Positions 19,689 through 27,834 of a stretch of 64,000 bases of DNA are shown one piece after another (the stretch's first letter is position 1; each line of letters opens with the position of its first letter). Below the pieces are notes generated by a model. The model saw only the letters and a list, made by a program, of their open reading frames with translations, was not told the DNA's origin and made no database searches. The DNA comes from Berkiella sp963803015. GTDB taxonomy: Bacteria > Pseudomonadota > Gammaproteobacteria > Berkiellales > Berkiellaceae. The translations under genes and the position numbers were made by a program. The stretch is taken from assembly GCA_963803015.1 (NCBI GenBank), contig CAWDKV010000004.1:1-64000 (forward strand), given 5' to 3'.

Positions 19689-22128
19689 ATTTTTTCACTT
19701 CCCAATGCGCGATTGATATCAAATTCATCTACACTAATGGCAAGCTTATAAAGTGCTTCATATTCCTTTAAAGCTTGGCCTTCTTCCGCCGTTAAAAGAC
19801 CTTTTACAATAGCGCTCTTCACTTGGTTGCCAAATGCCATATTTTTATTAATTTCTTGCGTTTTAACCCCATGGAGAAGTTTTTTCATCAGATCTTCTAC
19901 TTGAAGCCACTTCTCAAAGGTTATTTCCATTAACCCAACCGGATCATCGCTCCTTTTTTCATAGTAACAAAGTTTAGTTAATTTCTCACGTACAGGAGAT
20001 TGTTTTAACATAGACTTTGCGAGTTCTTTACCTAATTTATCAGACGGTGAGTGCAGAATCTTCCCATAAGGAAACACTAAGCAGCGTAATAAAATCCTTA
20101 GTCCACGGCTAGGAAAGTTTTGAATAAATCCATAAAATGCTTCTTGTGCCTTATAAAGACACGTTTGGATGACCCAAGTTGCTTCAGACAGCTCTGAATC
20201 TAATTTACCAGATTGCTCATAATATTTGTAAGTGATTGCTGCCATATAGAGTTGGCTGAGCACATCCCCTAACCGCGCTGAAAGTTTTTCTTTTCGTTTG
20301 AGCTCTCCGCCTAAAAACAAAAGGGCTAATTCTGTTGTGAAAGCCAAACCGGCACTTAACCAATTTATTTTTTGTAAATCGCGCTTAAACTGCTTTTGAC
20401 AAGCCGTTCTACTAAAATAGCCTCTAGTCAAAGAAAAGGTGAGACATCTGACAAGATTGGTACAAAAGTACCCAATATGATGAATAAAGTGACGATCAAA
20501 CTGCTGTAACGCGCGCTTATTGTCGGTTTGGCTGAGTAACACCGCATCCATCTCCGCCTTAACATACGGATGACAGCGTATTGCACCTTGACCAAAAATC
20601 ATTAAACTTCGCGTTAAAATATTAGCGCCTTCAACTGTAATGCTAATTGGTATCCCTTGATAACCAAAATGTAAGTAATTTTTAGGCCCGACCATAATAC
20701 CTCTACCACCATGGATATCCATCGCATCATTAATGATCTTTCTACCCAATTCTGTCATATGGTACTTCGCTATAGCCGTGGCCACTCCGGGACTTGTGCC
20801 GCGCATGAGCGTTCCTGAAATATAATGACGTAAAGCCTCTAACTGATAGGTGTAGCCACCAATCCGGGTTAGCGCTTCTTCTACTCCTTCAAACGCACCT
20901 ATCATAAGATTAAATTGTCTGCGAATAGCAGCATAAGCTCCTGTCATACGATAACATAGCATTCCCGTTGCTGTGCTCAAAGCAGGCAAGGAAATACCTC
21001 TACCAGCCGATAAACACTCCATTAACATCCGCCAACCTTGGCCTACTGTTTCAGCACCGCCAATCACCCATTCTAGCGGTACAAAAACATCTTTAGCTCG
21101 AATGGGTCCGTTCATAAAAGCCATATCTAAGGGGGAATGTCTGGCGCCAATTTCAATACCAGGAAGATTGGTCGGCAGTAAGCAGAGCGTTATGCCGATA
21201 TCGGTTTTTTCGCCTAATAATTTATCGGGATCAAACAATTTAAAGGCGACCCCCATCACTGTGGCAATGGGAGCCAGTGTAATGTAGCGTTTATCAATCG
21301 TTAATTTAATCCCTAAGACTTCCTTGCCATCAAATTGTCCTTTACACACTATTCCTTTATCTGGAATAGCGCCAGCATCACTCCCTGCTTCTGGACCCGT
21401 TAACGCAAAACACGGATCTCTTCTCCGGTTGCGAGTCGAGGGAGGTAGTAATCTTTTTGATCTTTTGTGCCATACCTGAGCAGTAGTTCTGCAGGTCCTA
21501 AGGAATTGGGAACCATGACAGTCACTGCTGCAGAAATACTGCGGGTAGCAATTTTTGTGATAACACATGAATGTGCAAATTCAGAAAAGGCTAACCCACC
21601 ATAAGCTTTAGGAATAATCATGCCAAAGAATTTTTCATTTTTGATATATTCCCAGGCTTCTACTGGCAAATCTTGATCTTCTTTGACAATTTTCCAATCA
21701 TCCAGCATCTTACAAAACGTTGTCACTTGGGTATCTAAAAAAGCTTGTTCTTCTTCACTGAGACTAGGATTGGCATTAGTTGTTAATTCTCGCCAATCAG
21801 GTTTACCTTGAAAAACAGTTTTCTCCCAATTGGTATCTCCTGCTTCAATCGCTTGTCTCTCTGTATCACTCATGGGGGGAAGCACCCCTTTGAACCAATT
21901 AAAGATTTTTGCCGTCACTTTACGTCTTAGAGGTGGAATGTTTAAAGGTAAAAGTAATGTAAAAAATAATATCCAAAACACCCATGCTGTGACGCCAATC
22001 CAATGTTGGGTCTGTAGGGTAACAACTAATCCTGCAAGAAGGACAGTCCAAACCAGAAGAGGTAAACCAAAAAAGGCTATTCCCCAAGCTAAACCCAAAA
22101 TAACTATAAAGAGGGAAAATCCACTCAT
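19652..22128 (-). pseudogene. fadE: Acyl-CoA dehydrogenase FadE, split by a single-base frameshift
   Basis: Together the two frames give about 825 residues, the length of E. coli FadE (814). The N-terminal part (22128 to about 21415) has membrane helices, then the linker and dehydrogenase start ending YYLPRLATGEEI. The C-terminal part resumes in another frame with PCFALTGPEAGSDAGAIPD, the conserved FAD/substrate region, followed by VECLSAGRGISL-like and FGQGAIRCHPY segments. The break is at 21414-21415, where a run that should be CCC on the coding strand is CC; adding one C restores the frame. No other disruption is visible. Either a recent mutation or a sequence error. FadE oxidises acyl-CoA at the inner membrane. 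Confidence 0.9.
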
Positions 22129-22306
22129 CTATCTATGCTCCTCCATGGCGACACGCCCCTTTATTGGATACGTGCAGTTAAATTGATTGAATTATTCCCT
22201 GTTTTTTAGTTGTCAAGATGACATGTTTAACTAATTGATGATATCTTAAAGTTAAGATTAGATGATATTAAAGCAATAGCGTAATACTTAAACGGGGGGT
22301 CTTTCG

Positions 22307-22612
22307 ATGCGTCACCATGTGCACCCTACTATAGGAGATTGGTACAAGAATCGAGATGATAACGCCCTATTTGAGGTTGTTGCCTCAGATCTAAAAGAAG
22401 ACTATGTTGAAATACAGTACTTCGGTGGTGAAATAGACGAGTTTGACTATGACACTTGGTATAACCTCGATTTGAAATCGATGCCTGAGCCAGAAGATTC
22501 CTCAGGTCCTTTTGAATTATCCAGAGAGGATATCGGTTATTTTGATGCATCGTTACATCCTGAAGATTGGTCTGGCCCCTTATCAGATTTGGAACCTGAT
22601 AAACTTACCTAA
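22307..22612 (+). CDS. Small acidic protein, DUF6763-like
   Basis: 101 residues, very acidic. The pattern IGDWYKN, FEVVASD, VEIQYFGGEIDEFDYDTWYNLDL and EDWSGP resembles a small gammaproteobacterial family of unknown function (DUF6763 as I recall it). The start has a G-rich ribosome-binding site (GGGGGG). It stands alone, divergent from fadE and upstream of lexA. No catalytic motif is visible. Function unknown. Confidence 0.75.
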   Translation: MRHHVHPTIGDWYKNRDDNALFEVVASDLKEDYVEIQYFGGEIDEFDYDTWYNLDLKSMPEPEDSSGPFELSREDIGYFDASLHPEDWSGPLSDLEPDKLT

Positions 22613-22739
22613 TATACTCACCTTATTACTTACCCTTTCAGATACATTGCATTGCCACATTTTTTGCGAAAATCAGAAACACCTTTTATAGTTAAAATGA
22701 AATGACAATTGTTACATAACTGAGAAATTCATTTTAGGG

Positions 22740-22789
22740 CTTTTGAATCATGTTCCATTCGCGAAGTTGGCGAACCCATGATCCAAAAG
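22740..22789. promoter_or_regulatory. Long imperfect palindrome upstream of lexA
   Basis: Arms CTTTTGAATCATG (22740-22752) and CATGATCCAAAAG (22777-22789) match at 12 of 13 positions; inside them GTTC (22752-22755) faces GAAC (22772-22775), and the centre carries the palindrome TTCGCGAA. It lies just before the SOS box and could be a regulator-binding region, an attenuator hairpin, or the terminator of the upstream small gene. No T-run follows, which argues against a simple terminator. Confidence 0.55.
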
Positions 22790-22800
22790 TTATACTGATT

Positions 22801-22816
22801 CTGTACCTTTGAACAG
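22801..22816 (+). promoter_or_regulatory. LexA operator (SOS box)
   Basis: Perfect CTGT-N8-ACAG match (CTGTACCTTTGAACAG), ending 11 nt before the lexA start codon. It is the classic gammaproteobacterial LexA site and indicates autoregulation of lexA. The AGGA ribosome-binding site overlaps its 3' edge. Confidence 0.9.
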
Positions 22817-22827
22817 GAAACAATGCC

Positions 22828-23460
22828 ATGCCAACAAGTTCTTCATCTCAAGCAATGTCTCTGACAAGGCGTCAATCGGAAGTACTGCAAGTTATCAGGA
22901 CTCATATTGAAAAGACCGGTGCTCCTCCGACACGAGCCGAAATAGCCAGAACATTAGGCTTTCGCTCAGTCAACGCCGCAGAAGATCATTTAAAAGCTTT
23001 AGCGCGCAAAGGGGCTATCTCTCTTTCTCCCGGCACTTCTCGCGGAATTCAATTAGCAAGAGAGCACGGAATAGGTTTACCTATCGTGAAGTCTGCTCAG
23101 ACTGCTGAAGGTCCACTTTATGATGAAAAGAATTTTGACGGTAGAATGCACATTCAAAATGAATTCTTTAGTCCTAAGCCCGATTACTTATTACAAATCC
23201 AAGGCATCAGTTTATCTGGCGCTGGCATCAAAGATGGTGATCTCTTAGCTGTTCATCGTACCGAACATGCTGACAATGGTAAAATCATTGTTGCGCGTTT
23301 AAGTAATAAAGTACTTATCAGACGTTATTATCGCAATGGGGATCAAATTGAACTCAGAGCAGAAAACGCTGAAAATGCACCAATCATTTTTAATGCAGGC
23401 TCACAACCCTTTAATATTGAAGGCGTTGGCGTGGGTGTCATTAGAACCAAGAGTATTTAA
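22828..23460 (+). CDS. lexA: LexA repressor homologue lacking the self-cleavage residues
   Basis: 210 residues. The DNA-binding domain is very close to E. coli LexA (LTRRQSEVLQVIRTHIEKTG, PPTRAEIARTLGFRSVNAAEDHLKALARKG). In the C-terminal peptidase-fold domain the catalytic Ser is kept (GISL, Ser128), but the catalytic Lys of E. coli (in VTVKRL) is Arg165 here (VLIRRY), and the Ala-Gly cleavage pair (VAAGEP in E. coli) is replaced by AQTAEGP. It should therefore bind SOS boxes yet be unable to cleave itself with RecA by the known mechanism. A perfect operator lies just upstream. Its 3' end overlaps the convergent pabA-type gene by 60 bp. Confidence 0.93.
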   Translation: MPTSSSSQAMSLTRRQSEVLQVIRTHIEKTGAPPTRAEIARTLGFRSVNAAEDHLKALARKGAISLSPGTSRGIQLAREHGIGLPIVKSAQTAEGPLYDEKNFDGRMHIQNEFFSPKPDYLLQIQGISLSGAGIKDGDLLAVHRTEHADNGKIIVARLSNKVLIRRYYRNGDQIELRAENAENAPIIFNAGSQPFNIEGVGVGVIRTKSI

Positions 23461-24078
23461 TCTCTTCTTGCTACTCTCCCCTTTATCTTCTCCTATTTTA
23501 GGAAAAGGTAAAGGGCGAGAATTTAAAAATCTGCCTAACATCTGATGCCCACATTCCGTTAAGACTGATTCTGGATGAAACTGTACGCCATAAACAGGAA
23601 AATTTTTGTGTTGGAGTGCCATGATTTCGCCACTTGCCGTTTGCGCTGTTATTTTCAAAGTTTGTGGTAAGGACTCTTTTTCAACAATCAGCGAATGATA
23701 ACGTCCAACTATTAAGGGATTGGGTAAGCCCAAAAACAGTTCTGCTCTATCATGATAAATTTTTTCTGCCTTACCATGCTTGGGGAGCACAGCTCTTAAC
23801 ACTTTGCCGCCACACGCTTGAGCAATGACTTGATGTCCCAGACACACGCCTAAAATCGGTATTTTATTTAGAAAATGCTGCACCACGCTGATAGATATTC
23901 CCGCATCACATGGCGAGCAGGGCCCGGGAGAAATAATAATATGAGAGGGCGCTAACGATTCTATTTCGGCAAGCGTTATTTTATCGTTGCGCACAACTTC
24001 GTAGCCAAACCCAAGTTCAGCTACGTATCTGGCCAAGTTGAAGACAAAAGAGTCATAATTATCAATAAGTAGAATCAT
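23401..24078 (-). CDS. pabA: Class I glutamine amidotransferase, aminodeoxychorismate / anthranilate synthase component II
   Basis: 225 residues. Motifs LLIDNYDSFVFNLARY, IISPGPCSP, the nucleophile elbow GVCLGHQ and FHPESVLTECG with the His-Glu pair are all intact. It supplies ammonia from glutamine to the chorismate-using partner for folate (PabB) or tryptophan (TrpE) synthesis. The partner gene is not nearby, so PabA and TrpG cannot be separated; many gammaproteobacteria use one protein for both. The last 35 or so residues are antisense to the lexA 3' end and look like a non-conserved tail. Confidence 0.88.
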   Translation of the reverse strand: MILLIDNYDSFVFNLARYVAELGFGYEVVRNDKITLAEIESLAPSHIIISPGPCSPCDAGISISVVQHFLNKIPILGVCLGHQVIAQACGGKVLRAVLPKHGKAEKIYHDRAELFLGLPNPLIVGRYHSLIVEKESLPQTLKITAQTASGEIMALQHKNFPVYGVQFHPESVLTECGHQMLGRFLNSRPLPFPKIGEDKGESSKKRLNTLGSNDTHANAFNIKGL

Positions 24079-24213
24079 GTGTTTGATATTGTAAGCTACA
24101 AAGTAAAAAAATGGTGTCGTCTATTATGAATAAATAATTCATCTATACTAGATCAATAACAATTTCATTCCTTTTTAAATAAGCTGAATAGCTAAACATT
24201 AAGAGAGACAAAC

Positions 24214-24651
24214 ATGCCCCTCAAACCGCAAGAACAAGCCTTATTAGCAGAGTTAGCCGAGACCTATACCGCCTATTCACTAAGCCCAGGTGGTGTAAAA
24301 AATGAAAATTGGGCTGTAAACCGACGGCCAATAGGATTAACTGGCGCTTTTTTGATTGATCGCTGCGCCGATGATCCACAAATGATGCAATCCGTATTAG
24401 ACACAATCCGCAATGGCCTTACCCAAGACATAGAAAATCCGAAAGATTTTGCCAATGCACAAAAAGTTTGCCAAATGTTCCAGGAACTCTACCATCATGA
24501 TCCTGCTATAAAGGGTAATATCAGCAGAGGTTTACATGAAATTGATGCATTTTCTGCCGGAAAACTAGTTAATAATCCAAACATGTTAGAAAGTGTACTC
24601 AGATCATCTAAAATAGCGCAACATGCTGCGCCCCCCTATAAGCCACGCTAG
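24214..24651 (+). CDS. Hypothetical protein, 145 residues
   Basis: I do not recognise this protein. It is soluble, mostly helical by composition, with no signal peptide or membrane segment. Start ATG has GAGAG upstream at proper spacing. Two similar stretches (PQMMQSVLDTIRNGL and PNMLESVLRSSK) hint at an internal duplication. It stands alone between pabA and slt and is followed by a hairpin. A host-directed function is possible in this lineage but nothing in the sequence shows it. Confidence 0.65.
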   Translation: MPLKPQEQALLAELAETYTAYSLSPGGVKNENWAVNRRPIGLTGAFLIDRCADDPQMMQSVLDTIRNGLTQDIENPKDFANAQKVCQMFQELYHHDPAIKGNISRGLHEIDAFSAGKLVNNPNMLESVLRSSKIAQHAAPPYKPR

Positions 24652-24667
24652 TAAATATTACTCCTCT

Positions 24668-24712
24668 CATTCTAGCCTTCAGAAGTAACATTCAGGGTTA
24701 GGATGAGAAATT
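24668..24712 (+). terminator. Hairpin after the 145-residue gene
   Basis: Imperfect inverted repeat CTCATTCTAGCC / GGTTAGGATGAG (10 of 12 paired) around a loop of about 20 nt, just downstream of the stop at 24651. No long T-run follows, so termination is a moderate guess. Confidence 0.45.
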
Positions 24713-24757
24713 TAAATCGTGACACCTCTGCCCTAAAACAGTAACATTGCGACCCTT

Positions 24758-26722
24758 ATGAAAAGAAGTAAAACCCTCTTATTGTTTATCTTTCTAGCCA
24801 ATATACTAGCTAGCAGTTTCCTATACGCAGAAGAAAATTCTCGTGAAACCGTTAATGCAAGATACACTTTTCTCAATGCTGAGAAGGCGCTCAAAAAGAA
24901 AGATTTAAAACAATATCAGGAATTGATGGCCAAAATTCAAGATTACCCTCTTTATCCTTATCTTGTATATGAAGGCATTAAGTACAAAATCAATCATGCC
25001 AAACCTAGCGAAGTCACCTTAAAAGAAATCAATACTTTTGAAGCGAAATATCCTGATTTTCCTTTTAAACGCCATTTACGAGAAGCTTGGCTTTCTAAAA
25101 TGGCAAAAGCACAGCAATGGGCTTTATATAGCAAAGGGTATCAACCCAGCAAAAATGAAGAGATGCAATGCTACTACGCTTATAGCCAATACCAAATAAC
25201 TAAAAATCCTGCGCACCTCAATGAAGCTAAAAAAATATGGGTTACGGCACGCACCCAACCCCAAGGTTGTGATCTACTCTATCGCGCATGGGCTAAAAAC
25301 AAAGGCTTAACTCATCATGCTATCTGGGCCAGATATGAATTAGCCCTCGATTATAAAGAAGAAGCGTTGAAGACATTCCTGATTAAACTCTTGCCTGCAA
25401 AAGAAAAAATCTACGCCACTGAATGGGCAAAGATCTACAAAAATCCCTATGCACTAAACAATATGAAGCATTTTAATTCTTTAAAAATGCCGCCTGCTTT
25501 ACAAGCTAAAATCTTACGACACACCGTAAAACAGCTCGGCAAACATGATGCAGAGAATGCTATCAGTTGGTGGGAAAAAAATAACAACTTGTATCCTTTT
25601 AGTGAAACTCAAAAAAATCAACTCAAGCGCGATATTGCCATCTATCTTGCGCATCAAAAAAATCCCTTAGCCACAGATTGGCTAAAAAGAGTGGCCGTGA
25701 CTTCATCTGATCCCTTATTACAGCTATGGCAGATCCGAATGAGCCTTCTCAATGAAAACTGGGAAGAAGTGCTCAAACAGATCAACAACTTAAAACCGGA
25801 AGAACAACAAGAGAACGTCTGGCAATATTGGCGAGCGCGTTCCCTTGAATCTCTTAATAATGAAGGGCAAGCGTTACCTCTCTACACTCAATTAGCCAAA
25901 ACACGAGGCTACTACGGCTTCTTAGCCAGCTTGCGCTTAAACAAGCCCATTTCCTTAGAGCACGCCCCTATTGTGCTCGATGAAGCAAAAATAAATAAAA
26001 TTACCGCACAACCTAATATCAAACGCTTTATAGAATTAACAAACTTAAAACGAACTGCGCAAGCGCGTCATGAATGGTTAGTCGGTATTGAAAACTTGTC
26101 TGAAGGCGATCTCTCTATTGCGGCAAAAATGGTAGATCAAATGGAACTCCATGACTTGGCCCTGAGCACGATTAATCTATCTAGCCATAAAAATGATATT
26201 GCCGTACGTTTTCCGCTTGCTCACCAAGATGATATTTTTAATAAAGCCAGAAAACACAACCTCGATCCGGCGTGGGTTTTTGCGATAGCAAGGCAAGAGA
26301 GTGCTTTTCATACGCATGCCGTCTCTCCTGTTGGGGCAAGAGGTTTAATGCAACTGATGCCAACTTCAGCAGAGCTGCTCTCCAAAAAGCATAATATTTA
26401 TTATGGTTCAGAAATGATGTTGCATGAACCTGAAGTGAATATTGATCTCGGATGTGCTTATTTGAAGCAACTCAAAAATAATTTGAACGAGAGTGTCGTT
26501 TTAGCGTCGGCCTCTTACAATGCGGGGCCTTTGCAAATTCGTAAGTGGATGCCAAAACAAAGGCTAGATGCCGATATTTGGATTGAAACTATTCCTTATT
26601 TAGAAACCAGAGAATATGTGAAAAACGTGATCGCTTTAACCAGTATTTATCGCCATCGCTTGGGCAATTCCCCGGCTTTTGCCAAGCTGATGCAGCCTAT
26701 TCCCGCTAAATCAAAAGCGTAG
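24758..26722 (+). CDS. slt: Soluble lytic murein transglycosylase
   Basis: 654 residues, the size of Slt70. Signal peptide ends near LYA/EENS. A long superhelical U-domain of alpha repeats is followed by the C-terminal SLT domain from about residue 500: FAIARQESAFHTHAVSPVGARGLMQLMPTSA with the catalytic Glu at about 514, then ASYNAGPLQIRKWM and YVKNVIALTSIYRHRLG. It cleaves glycan strands in the periplasm to 1,6-anhydro-muropeptides, the substrates that NagZ (elsewhere in this window) processes after import. Followed by a strong palindrome. Confidence 0.94.
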   Translation: MKRSKTLLLFIFLANILASSFLYAEENSRETVNARYTFLNAEKALKKKDLKQYQELMAKIQDYPLYPYLVYEGIKYKINHAKPSEVTLKEINTFEAKYPDFPFKRHLREAWLSKMAKAQQWALYSKGYQPSKNEEMQCYYAYSQYQITKNPAHLNEAKKIWVTARTQPQGCDLLYRAWAKNKGLTHHAIWARYELALDYKEEALKTFLIKLLPAKEKIYATEWAKIYKNPYALNNMKHFNSLKMPPALQAKILRHTVKQLGKHDAENAISWWEKNNNLYPFSETQKNQLKRDIAIYLAHQKNPLATDWLKRVAVTSSDPLLQLWQIRMSLLNENWEEVLKQINNLKPEEQQENVWQYWRARSLESLNNEGQALPLYTQLAKTRGYYGFLASLRLNKPISLEHAPIVLDEAKINKITAQPNIKRFIELTNLKRTAQARHEWLVGIENLSEGDLSIAAKMVDQMELHDLALSTINLSSHKNDIAVRFPLAHQDDIFNKARKHNLDPAWVFAIARQESAFHTHAVSPVGARGLMQLMPTSAELLSKKHNIYYGSEMMLHEPEVNIDLGCAYLKQLKNNLNESVVLASASYNAGPLQIRKWMPKQRLDADIWIETIPYLETREYVKNVIALTSIYRHRLGNSPAFAKLMQPIPAKSKA

Positions 26723-26748
26723 GTAAGGGCTGTAATATCATCAAGTGA

Positions 26749-26819
26749 GCAAAGCGAACAAAAATCCCACTTTTTAAAGGGGGACAGCGCGAAGCGCTAG
26801 GGGGATTTTTTCGCTTCGC
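26749..26819. repeat. Palindromic intergenic element, probable bidirectional terminator
   Basis: A long inverted repeat: GCAAAGCGAACAAAAATCCC on the left pairs with GGGGATTTTTTCGCTTCGC on the right with few mismatches, and the centre holds the hairpin AGCGC-GAA-GCGCT (26786-26798). It lies between the convergent slt and korB genes. The T-run on each strand fits termination in both directions; the element also looks like a dispersed palindromic repeat. Confidence 0.7.
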
Positions 26820-26844
26820 GACTGGTAATTAAATGATCCGTACC

Positions 26845-27834
26845 CTACTCGATATGCCAGGTCTTGCCAGAACGCAATAACGCATCTACCTTTTCAAGAT
26901 TAGGCTTCTCTGTCGTCCCCAAAATCTGCTCTTCATAGGTGGGGCGCTCAACACTTCTAAATATTCCAATAGGCACAGGATAATCAGGGTAATCTAACTC
27001 GTTCAGAGCTATTGCATCACAAAGAGAAATATCACGTTGATGAATGCGCACCGCATCTTTATTGTTCTCATCTAAGCTGACAACTTCATAGCCCTTTTCG
27101 TGATAAACCAGGCCTTTATCCTGATTTTGTCCAAATAGAAGCGGCTTACCTGGTTCAAGCAAAATAGTGCGCTCTGCTCTAAAGGCTCTATCGCTAATAT
27201 TGGCAAAAGCCCCATCGTTAAAGACATTACAATTTTGATAGATTTCAACAAAAGAAGTCCCTTTATGGGAAGCGGCTTCCTTTAAAGTCCACTGTAAATT
27301 ATGGCTATCAATATCAATGGCTCTGGCAACAAAACTACAGCCTGCCGCAAGAGCGAGTCGCACCGGATTAAATGGTTCATCAATCGAGCCTTGCGGTGTG
27401 GTTTTGGTTTTTTTCCCTTTTTCTGAGGTGGGAGAATATTGGCCTTTAGTTAAACCATAGATCCGATTATTAAATAATAAAATCGTGACATTGACGTTTC
27501 TGCGCATTAAATGCAAAAGATGATTCGCACCAATACTTAAGCCATCCCCATCTCCCGTAATGACCCACACACTAAGCTCAGGGCGTGCAATCTTTAAGCC
27601 TGTGGCGATGGTTGGCGCGCGACCATGGATAGTATGAAAACCATAAGTATTTAAATAATAAGGAAAACGGCTCGAGCACCCTATTCCGGAAATAAAAACG
27701 GTATTTTCTCGTGGTATACCAAGCTCAGGTAACACTTTTTGTACACTGGCCAAAATTGCATAATCACCACATCCTGGACACCATCTCACTTCTTGTGAGC
27801 TAACAAAATCTTCTCGAGTTAAATTTAATGGCAT
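26845..27834 (-). CDS. korB: 2-oxoacid (2-oxoglutarate):ferredoxin oxidoreductase, beta subunit
   Basis: 329 residues. Thiamine diphosphate and [4Fe-4S] binding features are present: WCPGCGDYAI, SGIGCSSRFPYY, ITGDGDGLSIGANHL with the ThDP motif, and a later Cys in YQNCNVFND. Start ATG directly abuts the korA stop (TAAATG). The enzyme decarboxylates 2-oxoglutarate or a related 2-oxoacid and reduces ferredoxin. No ferredoxin or delta-subunit gene is adjacent. Exact substrate is not certain from sequence. Confidence 0.92.
   Translation of the reverse strand: MPLNLTREDFVSSQEVRWCPGCGDYAILASVQKVLPELGIPRENTVFISGIGCSSRFPYYLNTYGFHTIHGRAPTIATGLKIARPELSVWVITGDGDGLSIGANHLLHLMRRNVNVTILLFNNRIYGLTKGQYSPTSEKGKKTKTTPQGSIDEPFNPVRLALAAGCSFVARAIDIDSHNLQWTLKEAASHKGTSFVEIYQNCNVFNDGAFANISDRAFRAERTILLEPGKPLLFGQNQDKGLVYHEKGYEVVSLDENNKDAVRIHQRDISLCDAIALNELDYPDYPVPIGIFRSVERPTYEEQILGTTEKPNLEKVDALLRSGKTWHIE

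Noticed and set aside
21420..21568. Apparent N-terminus of the second fadE ORF (a Cys-rich stretch)
   Set aside because: It is the out-of-frame reading of the upstream fadE part; the real protein joins at PCFALTG after the frameshift.
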